This document shows positions 36,777 through 45,065 of a stretch of 64,000 nt of DNA, one piece after another. The position numbers and the translations under genes are program-made. The notes under the pieces are model-generated. The model had not been told where the DNA came from. It made no database searches and saw only the letters and a list, made by a program, of their open reading frames with translations. This DNA is from M269 sp964640795 (lineage in GTDB: Bacteria > Pseudomonadota > Gammaproteobacteria > Enterobacterales > Alteromonadaceae). The stretch is from the NCBI GenBank assembly GCA_964640795.1, contig CAZXIN010000012.1:60147-124146 (forward strand), written 5' to 3'. Every line of letters starts with the position of its first letter. The stretch's first letter is position 1.

Positions 36777-37659
36777 CACTTATCAGCTAGAGCATACTAT
36801 CGATGTGCGTTGTGAGCTTGGAGAGAACGCACTTTGGGATCACCGTGAAGATTGTTTCTGGTGGACCGATATCCTTGGGCTAAAGCTCTTCAGGTGGTGG
36901 TTCCAACAAGATAAACTCGACACTTTTCATGTCAGTACGCCTCTTTGCTCATTTGGCTTAACCGAAGACCCTAATCTTCTGATTTGCGCATTTTCAGAAG
37001 GGTTCTCTTTATATTCTCCAGAACGCAATAAAAACCTATGGCACTTGCCAGTATCTGATTGTGGTCACGATGTGCGAATGAACGATGGACGTGTAGATCC
37101 AACAGGACGGTTTTGGGCAGGCAGTATGGTTCAAGGTAATGCAACTTGTAAGAAACGTGGTAAGCTCTACCGACTTGATAGCTCAACGCAATACAGTGAA
37201 GTATTAAACGACATTCAAATAAGTAATGGCTTGTGTTGGAGTCTCAATGGGGATTTTATGTATTTTACTGACTCCCCAACAGAAGAGATTGAGCGATATA
37301 ATTTCGATTTGCACTCAGGAACACCTAGTAATCCAGCAAAATTCGCAACCACATCTGTCGATGTTCATCCAGATGGCGCTTGTGTTGATAGTAAAGACTA
37401 TGTTTGGAGTGCCCATTGGAATGGGTCTGAAGTAACTCGTTACAAGCCTAACGGTGAAATAGATTTGATATTACCGGTTCCAGCTAAGCAGCCAACGTCT
37501 GTTTGCTTCGGTGGTCATAGTATGACGCATCTCTTTGTAACAAGCGCGCAAGTGGGACTATCAAAACAAGATGTGGCGTCAGGCCACAATGGTAAAGTTT
37601 TAGTCTATAAAACCCCCACTAAGGGGCATGAACAGGTAATTTGTACATTAAGTACATAA
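36769..37659 (+). CDS. SMP-30/gluconolactonase-family lactonase (probable galactonolactonase)
   Basis: Six-bladed beta-propeller metal-dependent lactonase of 296 residues that would hydrolyse galactonolactone to galactonate. Family motifs: CELGENALWDHRED (metal Glu), DVRMNDGRVDPTGRFWAGSM, ISNGLCWSLNGDFMYFTDSPTEEIERY (metal Asn), and HPDGACVDSKDYVWSAHWNGSEVTRY (metal Asp). The frame opens 19 codons earlier, but the ATG at 36769 matches the family start and overlaps dgoA by only 8 bp. Confidence 0.88.
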   Translation: MRDTYQLEHTIDVRCELGENALWDHREDCFWWTDILGLKLFRWWFQQDKLDTFHVSTPLCSFGLTEDPNLLICAFSEGFSLYSPERNKNLWHLPVSDCGHDVRMNDGRVDPTGRFWAGSMVQGNATCKKRGKLYRLDSSTQYSEVLNDIQISNGLCWSLNGDFMYFTDSPTEEIERYNFDLHSGTPSNPAKFATTSVDVHPDGACVDSKDYVWSAHWNGSEVTRYKPNGEIDLILPVPAKQPTSVCFGGHSMTHLFVTSAQVGLSKQDVASGHNGKVLVYKTPTKGHEQVICTLST

Positions 37660-37722
37660 CCATCATGATTGTAGATAATATATATTATAATAAAAATAGA
37701 ATGATATAAGTGAGGAAAGCAG

Positions 37723-38445
37723 ATGGCAGCAAGAATGTTTAGTGGGAATTTCACTCGCCACATTGTCCAGTCGCTGGGGAAATCTATCGCCCTTGGCGAG
37801 TTTCCAGCGGGTACGCCATTAAAACCTGAAGCCGAGCTTTGTGAGTCGTTTGATGCAAGTCGCACAGTTTTGCGCGAGGCCGTCAAAATGCTAACCGCAA
37901 AAGGCATGTTAGATGCTCGTCCTCGGCGAGGCACTATGGTACTGCCCGAATCACAGTGGAACCTGTCTGATCCAGACATCCTCAATTGGCTACTTGATCG
38001 TAAAGGTTCACTACCGATCATTTCAGAGTTTGCTGAAATGCGTTTAGCTATAGAACCCGCCGCAGCCGGATTAGCGGCCAGAAAAATCACTGAAGAACAA
38101 CGTCATATGCTAGAAGCGGCGATTGAAAGAATGCGTGCTGCCGACGTAGGTCAAGACGACCCACTTGATGCCGACATTGCTTTCCATGTTGGCGTACTAG
38201 AAGCTAGTAATAATCGCTTTTTTTGGAATATGAGACATACGATCGAAGTCGCATTGAGATTCAGTATTCGTATTACTAACCGATTCAAAGGCGTCGAGCG
38301 AGCCAGTGTTGAAGAGCATGACCGCATACTACAACTCATATTGAGTGGTGATGATAAAGCGGCTGAAAGCGAAATGAAAAGACTTATTTTAGAAGCCAAA
38401 ACCTTACTCAACCAAGCCATGGATGAAGAGAACTCAAAACGATAA
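37723..38445 (+). CDS. GntR-family regulator, FadR subfamily (DgoR-like)
   Basis: A 240-residue repressor. N-terminal winged helix (FDASRTVLREAVKMLTAKGM, then RPRRGTMVLP) and FCD ligand domain with the metal-site pattern D/H in LDADIAFHVGVLEASNN plus later His. It resembles DgoR-type regulators of galactonate genes, so 2-keto-3-deoxygalactonate or galactonate is a reasonable effector; this is inferred. A palindrome TAATATATATTA (37676-37687) and TGTAC-N5-GTACA (37642-37656) lie upstream and may be operator sites. It probably controls the operon on both sides, including glpK. Confidence 0.85.
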   Translation: MAARMFSGNFTRHIVQSLGKSIALGEFPAGTPLKPEAELCESFDASRTVLREAVKMLTAKGMLDARPRRGTMVLPESQWNLSDPDILNWLLDRKGSLPIISEFAEMRLAIEPAAAGLAARKITEEQRHMLEAAIERMRAADVGQDDPLDADIAFHVGVLEASNNRFFWNMRHTIEVALRFSIRITNRFKGVERASVEEHDRILQLILSGDDKAAESEMKRLILEAKTLLNQAMDEENSKR

Positions 38446-38492
38446 TAATAATCACGCACCTATGTGAGTGATGCCAAACATTAAGAGCAAGA

Positions 38493-39986
38493 ATGAACGC
38501 ATTACGAAATTGTTTACTATCAATAGACCAAGGAACTACAAGCAGCCGAGCCATTGTCTTTTCTGAAGACGGCAACATAGTCACTTCTTCACAAGTAGAA
38601 TTTGCACAAATATATCCAGACGATGGTTGGGTAGAGCATGCCCCTGAAGAAATTTGGCAATCAACTCTCTCCGTCTGTAGAGAAGCTCTGGATAAAGCAA
38701 AAGCACTTAATGCACAAGTTATTGCTATTGGTGTAACCAATCAACGTGAAACAACTCTCGTCTGGGACAAAACAACCGGCCAGCCAATCTACAATGCGAT
38801 TGTTTGGCAAGATCGCAGAACCGCATCAACATGCCAGCAATTACAGCAGCAGGGTTTAACTTCGACTGTTCAAGAAAAAACAGGCTTACTCTTAGATCCT
38901 TACTTTTCAGCAACCAAAGTCAGTTGGATTTTAGATCATGTAGAAGGAGCAAGAGATAAAGCCCAACGGAATGAACTAGCATTTGGCACAGTAGACAGTT
39001 TTCTAATCTGGCGACTCACAGGTGGGAAAGTCCATGCAACGGATGTCACCAATGCAAGTCGCACCAACCTGTTCAATATCAATACAATGAGTTGGGACAA
39101 CGATTTACTGTCTATTTTCAATGTACCGGACACTGTATTACCAGAAGTAAAACAATGTGCTGATGATTTTGGTACGACAGCTAATGGCATTTTCGAGCAA
39201 GCTATTCCTATATGTGGTGTAGCCGGCGATCAACAAGCAGCAGCCATTGGTCAATGCTGTTTTAGGACTGGTAGTATCAAAAGTACCTACGGCACAGGTT
39301 GCTTTGTCTTGTTGAATACAGGTAATCAAGTCGTTAGATCCCAGCACAATTTACTCAGTACAGTAGCTTATCAAATTAAAGGACAAACACATTATGCGCT
39401 CGAAGGCTCTATTTTTATAGCAGGCGCTGGCGTGCAATGGCTAAGAGATGGTCTACATGTTATCAGTGATGCCCGAGAAACAGAGGCATTGGCACGCTCG
39501 GTTAATGATGATCATGGTGTTTATTTAGTACCTGCGTTCGCAGGCTTAGGTGCTCCTCATTGGGATCCAGATTGCCGCGGTGCGATATTTGGCCTTACAC
39601 GTGGTACAACTAATGCGCACTTAGCACGAGCGACACTAGAAGCAGTATGTTACCAAACAGCAGATTTATTAGATGCCATGGCACAAGAAGGCGTTTCTCC
39701 AGAAACACTTAGAGTCGATGGCGGTATGGTCGCTAATAACTGGCTGTGTCAGTTTTTAGCTGACATGTTAGGTCAGACAGTTGAGCGACCAACAATAATG
39801 GAAACAACAGCTTTAGGCGCCGCTTTTCTTGCTGGTTTGCAAGCAGGTGTCTATCAATCTCTGGCAGATTTAGAAGAAAAAGTGGCTATCAGTGCTCAAT
39901 TTACTCCTTCCATGCCAAAAGCAATTAAAAAAGAGCTGTTATCTGGATGGCACTCCGCAGTCAATGCGACCAAACAGCACAAATAG
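38493..39986 (+). CDS. glpK: Glycerol kinase
   Basis: FGGY-family kinase converting glycerol to sn-glycerol 3-phosphate. The 497 residues align end to end with E. coli GlpK. DQGTTSSR (12-19) and GWVEH are present. All glycerol-contact residues are kept: NQRET at 83-87, DPYFS at 135-139 and AGDQQA near 244-249. GTGCF and GLGAPHWDP also match, so this is a true glycerol kinase and not a xylulo- or ribulokinase relative. No glpF, glpD or glpR is adjacent. Its place between a DgoR-like regulator and galM implies that glycerol is released together with galactose. Confidence 0.96.
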   Translation: MNALRNCLLSIDQGTTSSRAIVFSEDGNIVTSSQVEFAQIYPDDGWVEHAPEEIWQSTLSVCREALDKAKALNAQVIAIGVTNQRETTLVWDKTTGQPIYNAIVWQDRRTASTCQQLQQQGLTSTVQEKTGLLLDPYFSATKVSWILDHVEGARDKAQRNELAFGTVDSFLIWRLTGGKVHATDVTNASRTNLFNINTMSWDNDLLSIFNVPDTVLPEVKQCADDFGTTANGIFEQAIPICGVAGDQQAAAIGQCCFRTGSIKSTYGTGCFVLLNTGNQVVRSQHNLLSTVAYQIKGQTHYALEGSIFIAGAGVQWLRDGLHVISDARETEALARSVNDDHGVYLVPAFAGLGAPHWDPDCRGAIFGLTRGTTNAHLARATLEAVCYQTADLLDAMAQEGVSPETLRVDGGMVANNWLCQFLADMLGQTVERPTIMETTALGAAFLAGLQAGVYQSLADLEEKVAISAQFTPSMPKAIKKELLSGWHSAVNATKQHK

Positions 39987-40013
39987 AAAACGTCCTTAAT
40001 TAAGTGAACTAGT

Positions 40014-41051
40014 ATGGCAACGTTTTTTGGAAAAACGCCTTCAGGCGAGTCGGTTAAACAAGTAACCTTGTCTAATGAGCGTGGCACCTCAATTAATATC
40101 ATCACGCTAGGTGCTATTATTCGCAGTTTTTACGTTTGTACAAGCAACGGCGAAAAGAGAGATATTGTTTTAGGTTTTGACAACCTTGATAGTTACCTGA
40201 GTGACGAACACTACTTAGGTTGCGTTGTAGGCCGCTATGCTAATCGCATTCACAAAGGGCAATTCATGCTCGATGGTAAAATGTATCAATCAGATATCAA
40301 TCAAGCAGGTAACTGCTTGCACGGTGGTGGTGATGGTTTTAACCGGCGAGTGTGGCAGATTGTTAGTGAAAGTAGCCATGAACTCTGTTTGTCTCTTGTC
40401 AGCCCAGACGGTGATCAAGGGTTCCCTGGGAACTTAACATTAACTCTCACATATGCATTGTTGGAAGACGATACATTAACCATTAAGTACCAAGCTACCA
40501 GTGATAAAACAACACCCTTTAACCCTACACAACATAGCTACTTTAATTTAGATGGCGGCCGAGAAGGTGGTATAGAGGAACATGATTTAACTGTCATGGC
40601 TGACCATATTCTGGATATTAATGAGAGTGGTATACCCAATGGCAAGCTATTGCCCGTAAAAGACAGTGCTTTTGACTTCAATCAACCTAAAAAAATAAGC
40701 CAATCACTTAGAGCAAGCAATCCGTTAATCAAGCAAGCACAAGGTCTAGATCACAATTGGTGTTTAAATGACAAGCCCATCCAACCATTTAATGCATCTT
40801 TAATCAATGCTCGGCGAGATCTTGAGCTTCAAGTAACGACAACGATGCCAGGGCTGCAGGTTTATACTGGCAACTTTTTACCAACACATAATTTAGGTAA
40901 AAATGGAGCACCTTGTCAGCCACACAAAGCAGTGTGCTTAGAGTCACAGTTTTACCCAGACTCTCCCAATCACAAAACATTTCCAAGTTCAGTGCTACTT
41001 CATGGTGAAATGTTTACCAGTCAAACTGTTTATAAAGTGATTGCGCATTAA
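40014..41051 (+). CDS. galM: Aldose 1-epimerase (galactose mutarotase)
   Basis: Interconverts alpha- and beta-D-galactose. The 345 residues carry the motifs GFDNLDSYLSDEHYLGCVVGRYANRI, NQAGNCLHGG, FNPTQHSYFNLDG (catalytic His), GLDHNW and a C-terminal AVCLESQFYPDSPN (catalytic Glu region). It would adjust the anomer released by the alpha-galactosidase for the dehydrogenase. Last gene of the operon; a hairpin spans its stop. Confidence 0.95.
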   Translation: MATFFGKTPSGESVKQVTLSNERGTSINIITLGAIIRSFYVCTSNGEKRDIVLGFDNLDSYLSDEHYLGCVVGRYANRIHKGQFMLDGKMYQSDINQAGNCLHGGGDGFNRRVWQIVSESSHELCLSLVSPDGDQGFPGNLTLTLTYALLEDDTLTIKYQATSDKTTPFNPTQHSYFNLDGGREGGIEEHDLTVMADHILDINESGIPNGKLLPVKDSAFDFNQPKKISQSLRASNPLIKQAQGLDHNWCLNDKPIQPFNASLINARRDLELQVTTTMPGLQVYTGNFLPTHNLGKNGAPCQPHKAVCLESQFYPDSPNHKTFPSSVLLHGEMFTSQTVYKVIAH

Positions 41052-41070
41052 TATCAGGTAATACGCAATC
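41039..41070. terminator. Hairpin between convergent galM and sapC-like gene
   Basis: GATTGCGCATTA / TAATACGCAATC, a 12-bp stem with one mismatch and an 8-nt loop, overlapping the galM stop. There is no strong T tract on either strand, so it may be a weak bidirectional terminator. Confidence 0.5.
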
Positions 41071-41101
41071 AATATAAAAGTTTGAACAAGTAGTCAGCGA
41101 A

Positions 41102-41950
41102 TTAGTCAGCTTTTTTTGCAGTTTTCTTCGCTGGCTTTTTAGCTTTCGCAGCAGGCTTTTTAGCTTCAGGTGCAGCTTCTGGGGCTTTCGTCTCGTCAGT
41201 TTTTTGAGCAGCTTCATCAATACCAAATTGAATGTTAACGACAGGCTTAGAAGTCGTTTGAGACAAACGGACTAGCGTATTCAGCTGACCAATTGATGTC
41301 AGCATTGCGTATAACATACCAAGAGAACCAGAACGCATTAAGTCAAGAACAGCTTCATCAGATAACTTAAGCAGGCGTTCTTCACTGATGCCATACATAC
41401 CAACAAGATTCTTTTTCTCACCATCTGCAAATATGACGCGAATGCTAATTGGATCTAACAAGTCATAATCTTCCAATTGCTTGAAAAACGCCGATGACTT
41501 CATTTCACTTTCAGCAATCTGCCCAACTAGCCCTCTGACATTCTCTAAGTGAGGGGTTGCATTTCCTTCTGCATCAAACAGAGCTTCACCTTTATCTTCA
41601 CTCACTAAATCGCTATTTTCATCAATGAAAATAACAACTTTTTCTCTATCGCCACGCAGATCAAAAGGATAACGTTGCACGTTCCAAGGAACATGGTGGC
41701 CTTGCCATTTGTTATCTTGACAAAACAGATTGGTGTTAGGCTCTATCCCCATCATACCAGCGATATGGTAGGTATCATTTTGCGTTGTCTTAACAATGAC
41801 TAGCGGCATTGCAGATGCTGCAAAAGGAGCTTCTTTAAGTGCAACTGCAGCTAAGTGCGCAGACTTACAGCTAGAAAAGCTAGTGTCCATGGTAACTTTA
41901 AGGTTTTTATGTTTATTTTTATCCAAAGGGACAAAAGATGGGGTCTTCAT
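41102..41950 (-). CDS. SapC-family protein with Lys/Ala/Pro-rich tail
   Basis: A 282-residue member of the SapC family (PF07277), named after a Campylobacter S-layer-linked protein but found widely near TonB receptors of marine and Xanthomonas-type bacteria. Typical elements are FPLVIVK-like MPLVIVKTTQN, NLFCQDNKWQGHHVPWNVQRYPF, GEALFDAEGN and the helical C-terminal half. The last ~30 residues are a charged KPAAKAKKPAKKTAKK tail like histone H1, missing in its neighbour. No signal peptide. Function unknown. Confidence 0.85.
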   Translation of the reverse strand: MKTPSFVPLDKNKHKNLKVTMDTSFSSCKSAHLAAVALKEAPFAASAMPLVIVKTTQNDTYHIAGMMGIEPNTNLFCQDNKWQGHHVPWNVQRYPFDLRGDREKVVIFIDENSDLVSEDKGEALFDAEGNATPHLENVRGLVGQIAESEMKSSAFFKQLEDYDLLDPISIRVIFADGEKKNLVGMYGISEERLLKLSDEAVLDLMRSGSLGMLYAMLTSIGQLNTLVRLSQTTSKPVVNIQFGIDEAAQKTDETKAPEAAPEAKKPAAKAKKPAKKTAKKAD

Positions 41951-42046
41951 TAAATATTCTCGTCACTAAAAAAGTCGATATTATCAGAAAAAATCACCTT
42001 TGTAGGGAATGAATAATAGATTTTGTTAATGAAGTGTACAGTATGT

Positions 42047-42107
42047 AAAAAAATAGAAACGCCACGGGCAATTTTATCATCACGTTAATTGAATAATGCC
42101 TGTGGCG
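42047..42107 (-). terminator. Terminator after the second SapC-family gene
   Basis: Read on the minus strand: CGCCACAGGCA ... TGCCCGTGGCG (11-bp stem with one G-T pair and a long AT-rich loop) followed by TTTCTATTTTTTT. It separates the two SapC-family genes, so the downstream one should have its own promoter in 41951-42046. Confidence 0.75.
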
Positions 42108-42200
42108 CCTAATGTAGTGGGCTTAATGCTTAAATTCTAATTATTCCAAATCAAGAACCATAATAGTCACGATCAATGCTCACTTGTTCTGCAAACATTA

Positions 42201-42959
42201 TTAGCTCGCTTTTTCTTCAGGCAATTCCAGAGTTATATTGACGACTTTATCTTTAGCATCACTTTGGTTATGCCGACGCACTAAATTATTAATTTGATAA
42301 ACGGAGATAAGCAAAGCATGTATAACAACTAAAAAGCCATCTTTATTTAAGCTTGCTAATTCTTCTGCAGGCAGCTGGCTCAGCTTTTCCTCATCAATAG
42401 TATATAAGCCATTCAACTTTCTCGCCGTATTATCTTGATATTGCAGGAGAATTTCCAGAGGCTTATATAAGTCTAACCGTTTTAACGTCTCAACCATATT
42501 GCCCGTCGCTCGAATATTATTCACATGATCGTTTAACATACGACTCACACGTTCCAAACTCTGAGTCAACTTACCTTCTCCGTCAAAAAGCGCATCTCCC
42601 TCTGTCTTTGAAAAAACAGGATTGTCTTCTTGTATGCCAACAGCTAATTGGTTTTGATCTTCCGGTGTACTGATTAAATAAAAAGGATAGGTTTGTAAAC
42701 AAGAAGGCATGTATGACGCATCCCATCGCCCTTCTTTAACAAAAAGGCTAGTACCAGCGTTAAGCCCAACAACAGCTGACAGCACCATTTCATCGTGCTG
42801 GTTTTTAGTAAAAAAGACAGGAAAGTTAATGGCAGCCTTAGTTACTTCAACAGCTTCGATGGGTAAAGCTTGTTGCGCCGCAGCATAGTTCATAGACGCA
42901 TTTTTTTTAAGTTTTAATTGGCTGTGTTTGTCACTGGTAAGTACTACAAATTGGCTCAT
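42201..42959 (-). CDS. SapC-family protein (second copy)
   Basis: A 252-residue SapC-family protein (PF07277), paralogous to the gene to its left. Shared pieces are NFPVFFTKNQHDEM, GLNAGTSLFVKEGRWDASYMPSCLQTYPF, GDALFDGEGKLTQSLE and the C-terminal helical QINNLVRRHNQ. It ends without the Lys-rich tail. The ATG at 42959 (MSQFVVL) is chosen over one 12 codons upstream because it aligns with the paralogue's core. No signal peptide; role unknown, association with the sugar-uptake genes is by position only. Confidence 0.85.
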   Translation of the reverse strand: MSQFVVLTSDKHSQLKLKKNASMNYAAAQQALPIEAVEVTKAAINFPVFFTKNQHDEMVLSAVVGLNAGTSLFVKEGRWDASYMPSCLQTYPFYLISTPEDQNQLAVGIQEDNPVFSKTEGDALFDGEGKLTQSLERVSRMLNDHVNNIRATGNMVETLKRLDLYKPLEILLQYQDNTARKLNGLYTIDEEKLSQLPAEELASLNKDGFLVVIHALLISVYQINNLVRRHNQSDAKDKVVNITLELPEEKAS

Positions 42960-43217
42960 AAAAAGATTTAACCCTAAACATAAAATTTCATACAAAAATC
43001 AAGACGGCTTACAATAACGCAAACTGTTATACATGTATTCAAATACAGTTGAACAACAGTTTACGTCTATTGCAGGAAAAAAGAATCACTACTTTCGATT
43101 TACTGCAGAATAATGCCAATCTATCTTAACAAAGCTTGCTCATGAAGGAAGGCTGGTTCCCGTCAAAAGAGCACAATAGAGCTACGTATAAAACCAAATT
43201 CGCCATATCTTTAGCCC

Positions 43218-44660
43218 TTATGTTTCTCCTTTCCCAACAAATTCGATGTTGTTTTTGAACACAAATTTGTTCACGGCTAAAGCAACACTAATACTAGAGA
43301 TAAGAGTCACAAACATGAGGTGTATGTAATGCAAATCAAAAGGTGCATTTACAAAGGTAAAATAAGCATATAGCGCGACACCAAAAATAACAGCAGACAT
43401 CCCTGCTATCGCATCTACATTTTTAAACAGTAGGCCAACGATAAATATAGACAATATAGGCATACTCAATAAGCCCCAAAGCTCTTGCAACAATTGAATG
43501 ATACTGTCAGCTTGTTGATAGACAGGTACCATAAAAATAGAAACAATCACTAAAGTAATCGACACGACAGCTCCCAGCCTTGGCACATTAGTTTCTTTCC
43601 CTCGACTAAAATAACTTTCATGAATATCACACACATAAAGCGCAACAGCTGAATTCAAGTTACTGTTGAAAGTTGTTAACACTGCTGCTGCCATAGCCGC
43701 GGCAAAAACGCCTGACATCCACGCTGGCAACAAATCACCCACAATTCTGCCATAGGTGGCATCACCAATATCACCGTATAATTTAAAGGCAACAATACCC
43801 GGTACAACAATGATGGAGGGTATAATAAAGAACCTGATCACAGCGGCGGCATAAACACCTTTTTGTGCCTCTTTCAGTGTGGGTGCAGCCATCGCTCTTT
43901 GTGTAACAACCTGATTAGTTCCCCAGTAAAACGCTTGGATGAATATCATACCTGTTAACAATGTATGCCAAGGTAGGGGCGAATCATCATCTCCAATTAA
44001 CGTTAAACGTTCGTTAGGTATACCAGAAAAATCATAATCTATAGCATTCAATGCGAGGAAGACCACGACAACAGCCATCAGAAGGAGCAGCACGCCAGAA
44101 TAAGTATCTGAGACAGCGACTGCTCTCAATCCACCAAAAATAGCATACACAGCCCCTAAACCAGCAAATGCCATGGCGATATACATAAGCGGAATACTGA
44201 CATCGAACATGTTCTTCATGAATAACGAGCCCGAATAAATAGCCGAAGGCATCCAAATGAAGGCGCTACTCAAGAAAAACATCAAACCAATTAGGGCGCG
44301 AATATGCTTGTTGTTGTACCTCAGCTCAAGCAATTCTGTCGTGGTAGTGCATTTGGCTTTGTAATAAACAGGTAGGAACACTTTTGCTAATATGATGAGG
44401 CCAACAACGGCAGAGAACTCCCACAAAGTTAACAAGGCCATCTGACTGCCGTTCATACCCACTAGTTGGTCGGTACTTAGGTTAGTCAGTGTTATCGAGC
44501 CAGCAACGAAATACCAAGCTAACCCACCACCAGCAAGAAAGTACTCTTTATTTGTTCTGGCCCCTTGACGATTCTGACCACGACATTGTAAATACGTCAA
44601 CAACCCTATCAAAGCTGTTATAACAATAAAGACAATCACTTGAATTTGTTGTGACGACAC
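43218..44660 (-). CDS. Sodium/sugar symporter, SSS family (copy 1)
   Basis: A 480-residue solute:sodium symporter with about 13 membrane helices. Family signatures recall the Vibrio galactose symporter vSGLT: NKEYFLAGGGLAWYFVAGSITLTNLSTDQLVGMNG, IYAIFGGLRAVAVSDTYSG-like AIFGGLRAVAVSD, FYWGTNQVVTQRAMAAPTLKEAQKG, PGIVAFKLYGD and AAMAAAVLTTFNSNLNSA. GTG start. Likely brings galactose or an intact galactoside across the inner membrane; the substrate is inferred from the locus. Confidence 0.9.
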   Translation of the reverse strand: MSSQQIQVIVFIVITALIGLLTYLQCRGQNRQGARTNKEYFLAGGGLAWYFVAGSITLTNLSTDQLVGMNGSQMALLTLWEFSAVVGLIILAKVFLPVYYKAKCTTTTELLELRYNNKHIRALIGLMFFLSSAFIWMPSAIYSGSLFMKNMFDVSIPLMYIAMAFAGLGAVYAIFGGLRAVAVSDTYSGVLLLLMAVVVVFLALNAIDYDFSGIPNERLTLIGDDDSPLPWHTLLTGMIFIQAFYWGTNQVVTQRAMAAPTLKEAQKGVYAAAVIRFFIIPSIIVVPGIVAFKLYGDIGDATYGRIVGDLLPAWMSGVFAAAMAAAVLTTFNSNLNSAVALYVCDIHESYFSRGKETNVPRLGAVVSITLVIVSIFMVPVYQQADSIIQLLQELWGLLSMPILSIFIVGLLFKNVDAIAGMSAVIFGVALYAYFTFVNAPFDLHYIHLMFVTLISSISVALAVNKFVFKNNIEFVGKGET

Positions 44661-45065
44661 TCGTACTCTCCTTCAATAGCTTACTAAGCCAATATTTTAT
44701 ATATGAGATAAACCATGAATGTTACCAACTAAAGCGGCGACTCCAGCTTAAGTCGCTGCTCTAGATAACGCTATCACGGTATCTACCACAAACTAGATAA
44801 CTCATTGGATAAATGGAGGGGCAGTAAGGTAGACATAGCAACTAAAAAGCCTTTACCGTTCACATTCGCAACCTCATCGGCTAAGAATGGTCTCTTTGTA
44901 AAAACATGAAAAATTGACGGCTGCCTTAGTTTGTTTTAGCTCGTCCATGGCTACCTTCCATCATTGCAGCAGAAATCTTCAACCCTAGCATTTCTTGTCT
45001 AAAAAGCTTTAAACAAGAAATGCTCTATTGCATCCTAAACGCTAACATTACCATGATAAAACAGG
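44661..45065. other. Intergenic region between the two symporter genes, with hairpins
   Basis: 405 bp without a gene. It holds a 9-of-10-bp hairpin (44733-44760, AGCGGCGACT / AGTCGCTGCT) in the leader of symporter copy 1. A long hairpin (44987-45024) lies 41 bp past the copy-2 stop. No promoter was identified with confidence. Confidence 0.7.
44987..45024. repeat. Inverted repeat downstream of symporter copy 2
   Basis: 12-bp perfect arms AGCATTTCTTGT and ACAAGAAATGCT with a 14-nt centre that contains the palindrome AAAGCTTT. There is no clear T tract after it on the minus strand, so it may attenuate or stabilise rather than terminate. Confidence 0.75.

Noticed and set aside
37642..37687. GntR operator pair upstream of the regulator gene
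   Set aside because: The palindromes TGTAC-N5-GTACA and TAATATATATTA are short or pure AT and have no second copy in the other promoters, so they are mentioned only in the gene entry.
34444..41051. Leloir pathway for galactose
   Set aside because: No galK, galT or galE in the island; the kinase and aldolase present belong to the oxidative route.
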